From: Neobacillus sp. DY30
Lineage (GTDB): Bacteria; Bacillota; Bacilli; Bacillales; Cytobacillaceae
Assembly: GCF_030123065.1 (NCBI RefSeq)
Contig: NZ_CP126093.1
Coordinates: 1,988,001 to 2,052,000, forward strand
DNA: 64,000 nt
Direction: 5' to 3'
Below the pieces are notes generated by a model. That model saw only the letters and a list, made by a program, of their open reading frames with translations. It searched no databases and was not told the DNA's origin. Shown piece by piece: positions 20,011 to 28,580 of this stretch. Each line of letters begins with the position of its first letter. Positions within the stretch are counted from its first letter, which is position 1. A program made the translations under genes and the position numbers.

Positions 20011-21312
20011 ATGGGTGCGATTGAAACAGGTTTAGTGCTGGTAATTAGTTTTATTATTTTAATGGCAATGGGGGTACCAATTTCTGTAGCCACAGGGATA
20101 GCCTCTTTTATTGCTGCGCTAATGATTGTACCGTTTGACGTTGCCATTTTTACGGCAGCTCAAAAAATGGTTAGTGGGATCGACAGTTTTTCCCTTTTGG
20201 CCGTTATCTTTTTTATTTTGTCAGGAATTATTATGAATAACGGGGGAATCGCACTGCGTCTTGTCAACTTGGCAAAATTGATGGGCGGCAGTCTTCCTGG
20301 ATCACTAGCTCATACGAATGTCGTAGGGAACATGCTGTTTGGATCGATTTCAGGATCCGCAGTTGCGGCAGCGGCTGCCATCGGTGGTACTATGGCTCCG
20401 CTTCAGGAAAAAGAAGGGTATAATAAAGCGTATTCTGCAGCGGTAAATATTGCCTCCTCTCCTGCAGGTTTATTGATTCCTCCGAGCGGAGCATTTATTA
20501 TTTATTCGATGGTCAGCGGAGGTACTTCAATTGCCGCATTATTTTTAGCGGGATATGTACCGGGAATCCTAATGGGACTAACAATTATGGCTATTGCCTA
20601 CTATATTGCTAAAAAAGAGAATTATCCAGTAGCAAAAAAACCGAGTTTTTCTGAGGGTGCAAAAGTTGTTATTGAAGCCATTCCAAGCTTACTGCTCATC
20701 GTGATCGTAATCGGGGGAATTGTAGCAGGAGTCTTTACTGCAACAGAAGGTTCTGCCGTAGCTGTTTTATATTCCGTCATTCTTTCTATCATTTATAAAA
20801 CCTTAAAGTGGTCCGATGTTCCAAAGATTTTGAGAGAAACAGTTGTTATGACAGGAATTGTGTTATTTCTGGTTGCGGCTTCATCGATCATGTCCTGGGT
20901 AATGGCGTTTAGCGGTATACCAGCTGCGATTAGCCAAGCTGTATTATCCATTTCAGATAACCCTATTGTTATTCTATTAATCATTAATGTTGTATTGTTA
21001 TTAGTCGGCACCGTAATGGATATAACACCAGCAATCCTGATTTTTACCCCTATCTTTTTGCCAATTGTAACTCAAATAGGCATGGATCCTGTTCATTTTG
21101 GAATTGTTTTGGTTTTTAACCTCTGTATCGGTATCGTGAGTCCGCCATCCGGAAGCAGTTTATTTGTCGGATGCAGTGTTGGGGGAGTTAGCATTGAGAC
21201 CGTAACGAGACCATTATTAATTTTCATTGCCGGTTTAATTGTCACGTTACTGCTCGTAACGTATGTTCCAGCCATTACCTTGTTTGTTCCTAAACTATTT
21301 GGGGCTATGTAG
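20011..21312 (+). CDS. dctM: TRAP transporter large membrane subunit (DctM family)
   Basis: Main permease of the TRAP system, 433 residues with about 12 hydrophobic segments. AAIGGTMAPLQEKEGYNKAY, SSPAGLLIPPSGAFIIYS and VSPPSGSSLFVGCSVGG are DctM signatures. SD AGGGAGGAG precedes ATG 20011. No terminator follows; about 20 bp later comes the second promoter/leader copy in front of a short AraC-type gene. Confidence 0.95.
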   Translation: MGAIETGLVLVISFIILMAMGVPISVATGIASFIAALMIVPFDVAIFTAAQKMVSGIDSFSLLAVIFFILSGIIMNNGGIALRLVNLAKLMGGSLPGSLAHTNVVGNMLFGSISGSAVAAAAAIGGTMAPLQEKEGYNKAYSAAVNIASSPAGLLIPPSGAFIIYSMVSGGTSIAALFLAGYVPGILMGLTIMAIAYYIAKKENYPVAKKPSFSEGAKVVIEAIPSLLLIVIVIGGIVAGVFTATEGSAVAVLYSVILSIIYKTLKWSDVPKILRETVVMTGIVLFLVAASSIMSWVMAFSGIPAAISQAVLSISDNPIVILLIINVVLLLVGTVMDITPAILIFTPIFLPIVTQIGMDPVHFGIVLVFNLCIGIVSPPSGSSLFVGCSVGGVSIETVTRPLLIFIAGLIVTLLLVTYVPAITLFVPKLFGAM

Positions 21313-21334
21313 CTGCTTAATCGTACTTATATCC

Positions 21335-21462
21335 TATTATTATATTAATCAAGTTAATAATATGTGACGGAGAAATGGAGACTCACACGGATTACCTGTT
21401 ATTTTATTCAGGTCCTTCTGTCGTGGTCTCTTTTTTCACCATAAGCGTAATAGGGGGAATAT
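21335..21462 (+). promoter_or_regulatory. Second copy of the TRAP-type GlpP leader, upstream of the AraC-type gene
   Basis: Bases 21351-21430 match 18228-18308 of the TRAP leader with about four differences over 80 bases, including the TATGTGACGG block, the stem arms and loop. The right arm has lost one base (GTGGTCTC for GTGAGTCTC), so the hairpin keeps a bulge, and a six-T run follows. A TATTAT -10 (21335-21340) is retained; the -35 is weak. It looks like a recent duplication of the leader. Confidence 0.8.
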
Positions 21463-21993
21463 ATGAATCAGATTAGTTATTTGTTAAATCACAATCCAAT
21501 AAAGGCTTCTGGACTGGATAATTCTGAACTCTTTTATTATCAGTCTGGTGCTCTATTAGTTATTTTTCAAACGGATAATATAGACTTTATCAAAACAGAT
21601 TTAATTAACATTACTAATGATCTAGACAAAGTTTACCCAAAAGACAATACCAAACAGTATAGTATGATTATAAATCAAATTATTGAAGAGATTGATAAAC
21701 AAATAAGTAATCCTGATTTAACTTTAAAGTATCTTGCTCAAGAAATAATCTTTATGAATAAGGACTATTTAGGAAAGCAATTTAAAAAAGAAACCGGGCA
21801 AACTTTTACTGATTACTTAATGCAATATCGCATGAATAAGGCGATGGAGCTTATCGCTGAAACGAACGATTTAAAGGTATGCGATGTAGCAGAAAAAATA
21901 GGATTTAAAAACAACCCTGCTTATTTTAGCAGGGCATTTAAGAAATTTACTGGTGTAACACCTTTAGCTTATCAAAAAGAAATAAGAAAGTGA
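21463..21993 (+). CDS. Short AraC-type regulator (receiver-less YesN-like protein)
   Basis: A 176-residue protein whose last ~100 residues are an AraC double helix-turn-helix (LTLKYLAQEIIFMNKDYLGK and CDVAEKIGFKNNPAYFSRAF). The first ~70 residues resemble the end of the linker of YesN-type response regulators rather than a sensor domain, and no receiver domain is present. It may be a truncated response regulator that kept its DNA-binding part. It starts behind AGGGGGAA after a GlpP-type leader, so its expression may follow glycerol 3-phosphate. It could act on the adjacent TRAP operon. Confidence 0.8.
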   Translation: MNQISYLLNHNPIKASGLDNSELFYYQSGALLVIFQTDNIDFIKTDLINITNDLDKVYPKDNTKQYSMIINQIIEEIDKQISNPDLTLKYLAQEIIFMNKDYLGKQFKKETGQTFTDYLMQYRMNKAMELIAETNDLKVCDVAEKIGFKNNPAYFSRAFKKFTGVTPLAYQKEIRK

Positions 21994-22016
21994 GCCTTGA
22001 AAGATCAAGGCTTTTT
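21993..22016 (+). terminator. Terminator after the AraC-type gene
   Basis: AGCCTTGA/TCAAGGCT stem (21993-22012) with an AAGA loop and TTTTT. Confidence 0.9.
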
Positions 22017-22089
22017 GATGTTCGGAAAATTAACAGCATTCCAAATATCTGGAACCAAAGAACTTGACATTTTACTCTCCGCATCATAT

Positions 22090-22112
22090 ATTATCTAATA
22101 GTATTAGATAAT
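22090..22112 (+). promoter_or_regulatory. MarR-type palindromic operator
   Basis: A perfect 11-1-11 inverted repeat (ATTATCTAATA, G, TATTAGATAAT) lies 17 bp before the MarR gene. A second, degenerate copy (ATTATCTAACACTATTAGG) begins near 22588 in front of the ABC exporter genes. The pairing suggests the MarR protein controls both itself and the exporter. Confidence 0.85.
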
Positions 22113-22129
22113 TTGAAAGGTGCAATATA

Positions 22130-22558
22130 ATGGATTACAGAGAGTTAGCAAAAGAAGTTATAAATAACATGACGAAAAACCCTAAAATGCCTTTTCAAAA
22201 AAAAGTTGATGATCTTTCTCATGGAGAAAAGAGGATATTAGGATACCTTGCTTATTGGAAAAAAGGCGTCACTTCTGGTGAAATTAGTGAAAAACTGTTT
22301 CTCAGTACCCCTCGTGTAGCATCTGCCCTTAACAGTTTATCCAAAAAAGGATTTATTGAACGAAATAGGGATGAGCGTGACAAACGTATTGTCATCGTGA
22401 CCATCACAGATGCTGGACATAGTTTTGTTATGGAAGAATATGAAGAGGCATTATCTATGCTCGAGACTACACTGCAAAAACTAGGAGAAAAAGATGCGAA
22501 GGAGTTTGTTCGTATTTTAAAACGGATTACAGAATTCGCAACCGAAGATGAATGTTGA
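22130..22558 (+). CDS. MarR-family transcriptional regulator
   Basis: A winged-helix repressor of 142 residues. The DNA-binding part includes GEISEKLFLSTPRVASALNS and the wing RNRDERDKRIVIVTITDAG, both typical of MarR. It precedes two ABC exporter genes by 93 bp and is flanked by palindromic operator copies. Repression relieved by a toxic ligand that the exporter removes is the usual arrangement. Confidence 0.92.
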   Translation: MDYRELAKEVINNMTKNPKMPFQKKVDDLSHGEKRILGYLAYWKKGVTSGEISEKLFLSTPRVASALNSLSKKGFIERNRDERDKRIVIVTITDAGHSFVMEEYEEALSMLETTLQKLGEKDAKEFVRILKRITEFATEDEC

Positions 22559-22587
22559 TAATGCAGACTCATGGAGAGGATGCATTA

Positions 22588-22610
22588 TTTTTGAAAATTA
22601 TCTAACACTA
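22588..22610 (+). promoter_or_regulatory. Second, imperfect MarR operator copy before the ABC exporter
   Basis: ATTATCTAACACTATTAGG repeats the left arm of the operator at 22090 and most of the right arm. It lies 42 bp before the GTG start of the first ABC gene. Confidence 0.7.
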
Positions 22611-22651
22611 TTAGGTTTGTTCTGAATGAATCCTTAGGAGGGGTTTTTAAC

Positions 22652-24415
22652 GTGCTGAAAATTTTTAAATATCTTCAGAAAAAGGATTGGCTGCTAATCA
22701 TATGCAGTTTAATTTTCATTGTGACTCAGGTGTATCTCGATTTAAAGCTGCCTGACTATATGCGCGAAGTCACCGTGCTGGTACAGACGGAAGGAAGTAA
22801 GATGAGCGATGTTCTCCTAAATGGCGGGTATATGATTTTATGTGCTGTTGGCAGCATGGTTGCGGCAATGATTGTCGGATTCTTTGCCGCCAAAGTCGCC
22901 GCTGGTTTTTCTGTTCGGCTCCGTGCGATGGTATTTGAGAAGACCATGTCTTTTTCAATGGAAGAAATCAATGGCTTTTCAACTCCTAGTTTGATTACAC
23001 GCTCCACAAATGATATCACACAGATTCAAATGCTGATTGCAATGGGACTGCAGGTAGTAATTAAAGCACCTATTTTAGCAGTGTGGGCAATCTTAAAGAT
23101 TATGGGAAAAAGCTGGCAGTGGACGGCCACTACCGGGATCGCCGTTGCTATCCTAATTGTCATGTTAACGATTCTTATTTTTGTTGCGATGCCAAAATTT
23201 AAGGTGATTCAGAGTTTAACAGATAACTTGAATCGTGTTTCAAGGGAAAACTTATCAGGTATCAGGGTGGTTCATGCCTACAATGCCGAAAAGTATCAGG
23301 AAGCGAAATTTGAAAAAGCAAACGATGAACTGACCAAGACGAATCTTTTTACCAGCCGGACCATGGCCATTATTATGCCGACAATGGGCATTATTATGTC
23401 AGGTATGAGTCTAGCTATCTATTGGATTGGTGCCTACTTAATTAATAATGCGTCACTACCGAATCGTTTATCTCTATTTTCAGATATGGTCGTTTTCTCT
23501 TCTTATGCCATGCAGGTAATAATGGCATTTATGATGCTTAGCTTCGTATTTATCATGCTGCCTAGGGCATCTGTTTCTGCAAGACGAATTAATGAAGTGC
23601 TCGATACGGAGGCAACCATCATGGATGGGACAGAGAAAGAAGGAAAGAAGGACTACTCAGGCGAGGTTGAATTCCGGAATGTGAGTTTTAAATATCCAGA
23701 TGCTTCAGATTATATACTTCGAAATGTTAGCTTTACTGCACACAAAGGAGAAACAGTGGCATTTATCGGCTCCACCGGCAGTGGGAAGAGTACACTGCTT
23801 AACCTCATTCCCCGCTATTTTGATGCAACGGAAGGGGAAGTATTGATTGATGGTCTGAATGTAAAAAATTATCAGCAAGAGGCATTACGTAATAAACTTG
23901 GTTATGTATCCCAAAAAGCTGTATTGTTCAGCGGTACCGTTTCTTCCAATGTAGCTTATGGTGAAAGTCGTAAGAGTTCAGCAAAGGACCATGCCATTAA
24001 AAAGGCGGTGGAAATAGCACAAGGTACGGAATTTGTTGAGAAAATGGAAAATCAGTATGAGGCTTCCATAGCTCAAGGTGGTACCAATATCTCTGGCGGA
24101 CAGAAGCAAAGACTGTCCATTGCCCGTGCGGTATATAGACAGCCAGAAATCTATATTTTTGATGATTCATTTTCCGCACTAGATTATAAGACAGATAGAA
24201 CGTTACGGTCTGTTCTAAAAAAAGAAACGCAAGATGCAACTACATTAATTGTTGCACAACGGATTGGTACCATTAAGGATGCAGATCGAATTGTTGTACT
24301 TGATGATGGTGAAGTGGTTGGAATTGGCACCCACCATGAGCTCTTGAAGAATTGTGAAGTTTACCAAGAAATTGCCTATTCTCAGTTGTCAAAGGAGGAG
24401 CTTGAAATTGGCTGA
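22652..24415 (+). CDS. Heterodimeric ABC exporter half-transporter, degenerate-site subunit
   Basis: An ABC exporter half-molecule of 587 residues: six membrane segments (residues ~15-310) and a C-terminal nucleotide-binding domain. Walker A is GSTGSGKSTLL, the signature is NISGGQKQRLS, and Walker B ends IYIFDDSFSALD. The residue after the Walker B Asp is Asp rather than the catalytic Glu, the pattern of the non-hydrolysing site in heterodimeric exporters such as B. subtilis BmrC/BmrD and YheI/YheH. It starts at GTG behind AGGAGGGG and overlaps the partner gene. Likely a multidrug exporter under the upstream MarR protein. Confidence 0.93.
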   Translation: MLKIFKYLQKKDWLLIICSLIFIVTQVYLDLKLPDYMREVTVLVQTEGSKMSDVLLNGGYMILCAVGSMVAAMIVGFFAAKVAAGFSVRLRAMVFEKTMSFSMEEINGFSTPSLITRSTNDITQIQMLIAMGLQVVIKAPILAVWAILKIMGKSWQWTATTGIAVAILIVMLTILIFVAMPKFKVIQSLTDNLNRVSRENLSGIRVVHAYNAEKYQEAKFEKANDELTKTNLFTSRTMAIIMPTMGIIMSGMSLAIYWIGAYLINNASLPNRLSLFSDMVVFSSYAMQVIMAFMMLSFVFIMLPRASVSARRINEVLDTEATIMDGTEKEGKKDYSGEVEFRNVSFKYPDASDYILRNVSFTAHKGETVAFIGSTGSGKSTLLNLIPRYFDATEGEVLIDGLNVKNYQQEALRNKLGYVSQKAVLFSGTVSSNVAYGESRKSSAKDHAIKKAVEIAQGTEFVEKMENQYEASIAQGGTNISGGQKQRLSIARAVYRQPEIYIFDDSFSALDYKTDRTLRSVLKKETQDATTLIVAQRIGTIKDADRIVVLDDGEVVGIGTHHELLKNCEVYQEIAYSQLSKEELEIG

Positions 24416-26240
24416 AAATCGTCAGGAACAGAATAGAATGACACCACCAGGCCCGCCGCATGGAGGCGGCCCCCGTGGACCAGTCGCAAAACCAAAGGAT
24501 TTTAAGAAAACGTTTAGGCAGCTGATATCTTATTGCAAAGTTTTTTTGCCGCTAATTATCATAGCCTTGTTACTGGCAATGGCAGGGGCCATTTTCAACA
24601 TCATTGGACCAGAGTTCCTGAATCAGATTACCGATTTGATTACGGAAGGAATGATGACCAGCATCGATCTTGACGCAGTAGTGAATGTCGGAGCAATTCT
24701 TGCTTTTTTATATGGCTTAGGTGCTTTGTTTAATTATATTCAAGGTTACATTATGGCCACCGTTACACAGCGAGTGTCTAAGAATTTACGCAAAGATATT
24801 TCAACAAAAATTAATCGTTTGCCGTTAAAATATTTTGACTCAACCAGTACCGGAGATGTTTTAAGTCGGATAACAAACGATGTTGATATGATTGGACAGA
24901 CGATGAACCAAAGCTTAGGTGCACTCGTTTCGGCAGTGACCATGTTCCTCGGCTCTTTGATCATGATGTTTTATACAAACTGGATTATGGCAATTTCAGC
25001 CATACTATCTACTTTCATTGGCTTTGCTTTGATGACATTCATTATCTCAAAGTCACAAAAGTACTTTGCGCAGCAGCAAAAAGAGCTTGGTAAACTAAAT
25101 GGCCATATTGAGGAAATCTATTCTGGCCACCATGTTGTGAAGGTTTATAATGGAGAAAAAAATGCGAAGGAAACCTTTCATGAAATCAACACAAGACTTT
25201 ATGATAGCGCATGGAAATCTCAATTTATGTCAGGGCTGATGATGCCATTGATGATGTTTGTTGGTAATTTTGGTTATGTGGTCGTAAGTATCGTTGGTGC
25301 CGTTCTTGCAGTAAATGATGTCATTTCATTTGGTGTAATTGTAGCCTTTATGATTTATATCCGACTGTTTACGCAGCCTCTTACACAAATCGCCCAGGCG
25401 GCTACCAACCTGCAGTCCACTGCTGCAGCAAGTGAACGTGTATTCGAATTCCTCGCTGAAGAAGAGATTGCTGACGAGAGCGAAAAACAGGAAAGACTTG
25501 AAACTGTCATTGGGGATGTAGAGTTTAAAAATGTTCGTTTTGGCTATAGCGAAGATAAAATGGTCATCAATAACTTTTCCGCTATTGCAAAATCAGGTCA
25601 AAAAGTGGCAATTGTTGGTCCTACTGGTGCTGGTAAAACAACGTTGGTCAACCTGCTGATGCGATTCTATGAAGTAAATGGCGGGGAAATTTTGATTGAC
25701 GGTGTACCAACACATAACCTCACGAGGGAAAACATTCATAACCTGTTTAGTATGGTTCTTCAGGACACGTGGTTGTTTGAAGGTACGATTCGTGAGAATA
25801 TTGTCTATTCCAGACAGGGAGTAAGTGATGAGGAAATTGAAGAGGCCTGTAAAGCAGTGGGGCTTCACCATTTTATTAAAACACTGCCAAAAGGCTATGA
25901 TACGATACTCGATGATAAAGCAAATCTTTCCTCTGGCCAAAAACAGCTCATTACCATCGCTAGAGCAATGATTGAGCATAAACCATTACTTATTTTAGAT
26001 GAGGCAACTAGTTCGGTGGATACCCGTACAGAAGTATTGATCCAGAAAGCCATGGATAAACTGACAGTCGGCAAAACTTCATTTGTGATTGCCCACAGAC
26101 TTTCTACCATTAAAAATGCTGATTTAATTCTTGTAATGAAAAATGGAGACATTATCGAAAGCGGAAATCACGAGGAATTACTTCAGAGAAATGGTTTTTA
26201 TGCTGAGCTTTACAATAGTCAGTTTGAAAATGCGTCATAG
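24408..26240 (+). CDS. Heterodimeric ABC exporter half-transporter, catalytic subunit
   Basis: The partner half-transporter, about 610 residues from a TTG start at 24408, which has AAAGGAGG nine bases upstream and overlaps the previous stop by 8 bp. An ATG at 24354 is in frame but lies inside the previous gene without a ribosome site. A Pro/Gly-rich cytoplasmic N-terminus (TPPGPPHGGGPRGP) precedes six membrane segments. Walker A is GPTGAGKTTLV, the signature is NLSSGQKQLIT, and Walker B is LLILDEATSSVD with the catalytic Glu. Together with the upstream subunit it forms an asymmetric exporter with one full and one degenerate ATP site. Confidence 0.93.
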   Translation: MAENRQEQNRMTPPGPPHGGGPRGPVAKPKDFKKTFRQLISYCKVFLPLIIIALLLAMAGAIFNIIGPEFLNQITDLITEGMMTSIDLDAVVNVGAILAFLYGLGALFNYIQGYIMATVTQRVSKNLRKDISTKINRLPLKYFDSTSTGDVLSRITNDVDMIGQTMNQSLGALVSAVTMFLGSLIMMFYTNWIMAISAILSTFIGFALMTFIISKSQKYFAQQQKELGKLNGHIEEIYSGHHVVKVYNGEKNAKETFHEINTRLYDSAWKSQFMSGLMMPLMMFVGNFGYVVVSIVGAVLAVNDVISFGVIVAFMIYIRLFTQPLTQIAQAATNLQSTAAASERVFEFLAEEEIADESEKQERLETVIGDVEFKNVRFGYSEDKMVINNFSAIAKSGQKVAIVGPTGAGKTTLVNLLMRFYEVNGGEILIDGVPTHNLTRENIHNLFSMVLQDTWLFEGTIRENIVYSRQGVSDEEIEEACKAVGLHHFIKTLPKGYDTILDDKANLSSGQKQLITIARAMIEHKPLLILDEATSSVDTRTEVLIQKAMDKLTVGKTSFVIAHRLSTIKNADLILVMKNGDIIESGNHEELLQRNGFYAELYNSQFENAS

Positions 26241-26259
26241 TTAGCTTTAATGTTGGATT

Positions 26260-26294
26260 GCCCGAGGAAAAATTTTCTCCGGGCCATTTTATTC
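26260..26294 (+). terminator. Terminator after the ABC exporter
   Basis: GCCCG and GAAAA arms (26260-26271) pair with TTTTC and CGGGC (26273-26284) around two mismatches, then ATTTTATTCTTT. Confidence 0.75.
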
Positions 26295-26336
26295 TTTCAA
26301 TTTCTAAATATTACAATAACTATTATTTGTCTTTTC

Positions 26337-26345
26337 TGATATAAT
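26337..26345 (+). promoter_or_regulatory. Extended -10 promoter of fbp
   Basis: TGATATAAT, a TGnTATAAT extended -10 box, lies 36 bp before the fbp start; no good -35 is seen. Confidence 0.55.
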
Positions 26346-26380
26346 ACATAATTAATCTCAAACTATTACATAGGTAATAA

Positions 26381-28342
26381 ATGGCGAATTTTGAAAGGGG
26401 ATACATACCTTTGAACTCAAATTATCTAGATTTACTCCTCCAAAAATATGATTGCGAAGAAAAAGTGGTAACTGAAATTATTAAACTGGAAGCCATTCTT
26501 AATCTCCCAAAAGGGACCGAACATTTTGTCAGCGATTTACATGGGGAGTATCAAGCTTTTCAACATGTATTAAGAAATGGTTCAGGGAATGTAAAAAAGA
26601 GAATCAGAGACTTGTTTCAAGACGTTTTATTTGAAAAAGAAATAAATGATTTTGCCACATTAGTTTATTATCCTGAAGAAAAATTAAAATTAATGAAAAG
26701 TCATTTCAGCAATGAACAAGAATTAAACCAATGGTATATCGTAATCATTGAGCGGATGATCAGGCTTATCTCTCACGCTTCCTCGAAATATACACGGTCG
26801 AAATTACGAAAAGCATTGCCGAATCAGTTTGTGTTTGTTATAGAAGAGCTGCTTTACAAAACGAACCAATCTGAAAATAAGGAGCAATATTATAAAGAAA
26901 TAGTCGAGCAGATTATCTCCTTAGGACAGGCTGATAAACTCATAACAGGGCTTGCGTATACCACCCAAAGATTGGTGGTCGACCATCTCCATGTAGTGGG
27001 GGATATTTATGATCGTGGACCAGAACCTGATAAAATCATGGATACTTTGATTAATTACCATTCCGTTGACATTCAGTGGGGAAACCATGATGTACTCTGG
27101 ATAGGTGCTTTTGCTGGTTCAATGGTTTGTCTGGCTAATATTATTCGTATCTGCGCAAGATATGACAATCTTGATATAATTGAAGATGTATATGGAATCA
27201 ATCTTAGGCCTCTCTTGAACCTTGCCGAGAAATACTATCAGGACAATCCGGCTTTCAGACCTAAGGTACATTCAGATAAGAAGCAGTCTGATCATGAAAT
27301 ATTACAAATAACGAAAATTCATCAAGCCATTGCGATGATTCAGTTCAAACTTGAAATGCCTATTATAAAGAGACGCCCGTATTTTAATATGTCAGAAAGG
27401 CTTCTACTCGAGAAAATCGATTATGACAAGAACGAAATAACAATTTATGGACAAACCTATCCTCTAGAGAATACGTGTTTTGCAACGGTAAATCCAGAGC
27501 AGCCTGATCAATTATTGGAAGAAGAAAAGCAGGTCATGGAAAGATTATTATTTTCAGTCCAGCATTCAGAAAAGCTTGCCAGACATATGAATTTCCTGAT
27601 GAAAAAAGGGAGTCTCTATTTAAAATATAACGGGAACCTATTAATACATGGCTGTATTCCTTTAGATGAAAAAGGAAATATGGAAAAAATGGTTATTGAA
27701 AATAATACCTATTCAGGCCGGGAGTTACTTGATGTTTTTGAACGGTATTTACGTCATGCCTTTACCCACCCTGAAGTCACAGATGATCTTGCGACCGATA
27801 TGGTCTGGTATTTATGGTCGGGAGAATATTCATCACTCTTTGGAAAAAGAGAGATGACCACTTTTGAGAGGTACTTTATTAAGGACAAGGCGACTCATAA
27901 AGAGGGAAAGAACCCATACTACTATTTACGTGAAAATGAGGAAATTTGCCGTAAAATCCTAACAGAGTTTGATCTGAATCCTGACCAAGGTCACATTATC
28001 AATGGTCATACACCAGTTAAAGAAATTGAGGGAGAAGATCCAATTAAAGCAAATGGCAAGATGATCGTAATCGATGGTGGTTTCTCCAAAGCTTATCAAT
28101 CAACAACAGGAATAGCAGGTTATACGTTACTATATAATTCCTTCGGTATGCAACTGGTCGCCCATAAGCATTTTAATTCAAAAGAAGATGTTTTACTTAA
28201 CGGGACAGATGTTTTATCCATTAAAAGAGTGGTAGATGAAGAGTTAAAGAGAAAAAAGGTTAAAGAAACAAATGTTGGAGAGAAATTATTGCAGGAAATC
28301 TCGATTTTGAATAGTCTGAGAGAATATCGCTATATGGATTAA
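26381..28342 (+). CDS. fbp: Fructose-1,6-bisphosphatase, class III
   Basis: Gluconeogenic enzyme hydrolysing fructose 1,6-bisphosphate to fructose 6-phosphate in the cytoplasm; 653 residues. It is of the Firmicute-specific class III, a calcineurin-like metallophosphatase: [51 protein letters not shown] and [16 protein letters not shown] are its metal-binding and conserved segments. The N-terminus is about 18 residues shorter than I recall for B. subtilis Fbp. The start has only a weak site (ATAGGT). It is a single-gene unit, a housekeeping gene between two accessory clusters. Confidence 0.96.
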   Translation: MANFERGYIPLNSNYLDLLLQKYDCEEKVVTEIIKLEAILNLPKGTEHFVSDLHGEYQAFQHVLRNGSGNVKKRIRDLFQDVLFEKEINDFATLVYYPEEKLKLMKSHFSNEQELNQWYIVIIERMIRLISHASSKYTRSKLRKALPNQFVFVIEELLYKTNQSENKEQYYKEIVEQIISLGQADKLITGLAYTTQRLVVDHLHVVGDIYDRGPEPDKIMDTLINYHSVDIQWGNHDVLWIGAFAGSMVCLANIIRICARYDNLDIIEDVYGINLRPLLNLAEKYYQDNPAFRPKVHSDKKQSDHEILQITKIHQAIAMIQFKLEMPIIKRRPYFNMSERLLLEKIDYDKNEITIYGQTYPLENTCFATVNPEQPDQLLEEEKQVMERLLFSVQHSEKLARHMNFLMKKGSLYLKYNGNLLIHGCIPLDEKGNMEKMVIENNTYSGRELLDVFERYLRHAFTHPEVTDDLATDMVWYLWSGEYSSLFGKREMTTFERYFIKDKATHKEGKNPYYYLRENEEICRKILTEFDLNPDQGHIINGHTPVKEIEGEDPIKANGKMIVIDGGFSKAYQSTTGIAGYTLLYNSFGMQLVAHKHFNSKEDVLLNGTDVLSIKRVVDEELKRKKVKETNVGEKLLQEISILNSLREYRYMD

Positions 28343-28346
28343 CACC

Positions 28347-28386
28347 AATAAGAAGAGGGGTAATTTGCCCTCTTCTTATTTTTTTC
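28347..28386 (+). terminator. Terminator after fbp
   Basis: AATAAGAAGAGGG (28347-28359) pairs with CCCTCTTCTTATT (28368-28380), followed by a run of T. Confidence 0.93.
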
Positions 28387-28580
28387 CTTCTATACCAATA
28401 AAACAAATTCCTTAGCAGATACTCGAAAAAAATGTAGAGGTATACACAAAATATTCTTATTTAAAACAAAAATGCGAACATGAAGTATGTATAATAAAAT
28501 TGATATTCTTATATCAATGACTAATCTCAGTTTTTCTAAAAATATCGAATTCAATACACAGTGGAAGGTGTACTAATAGG

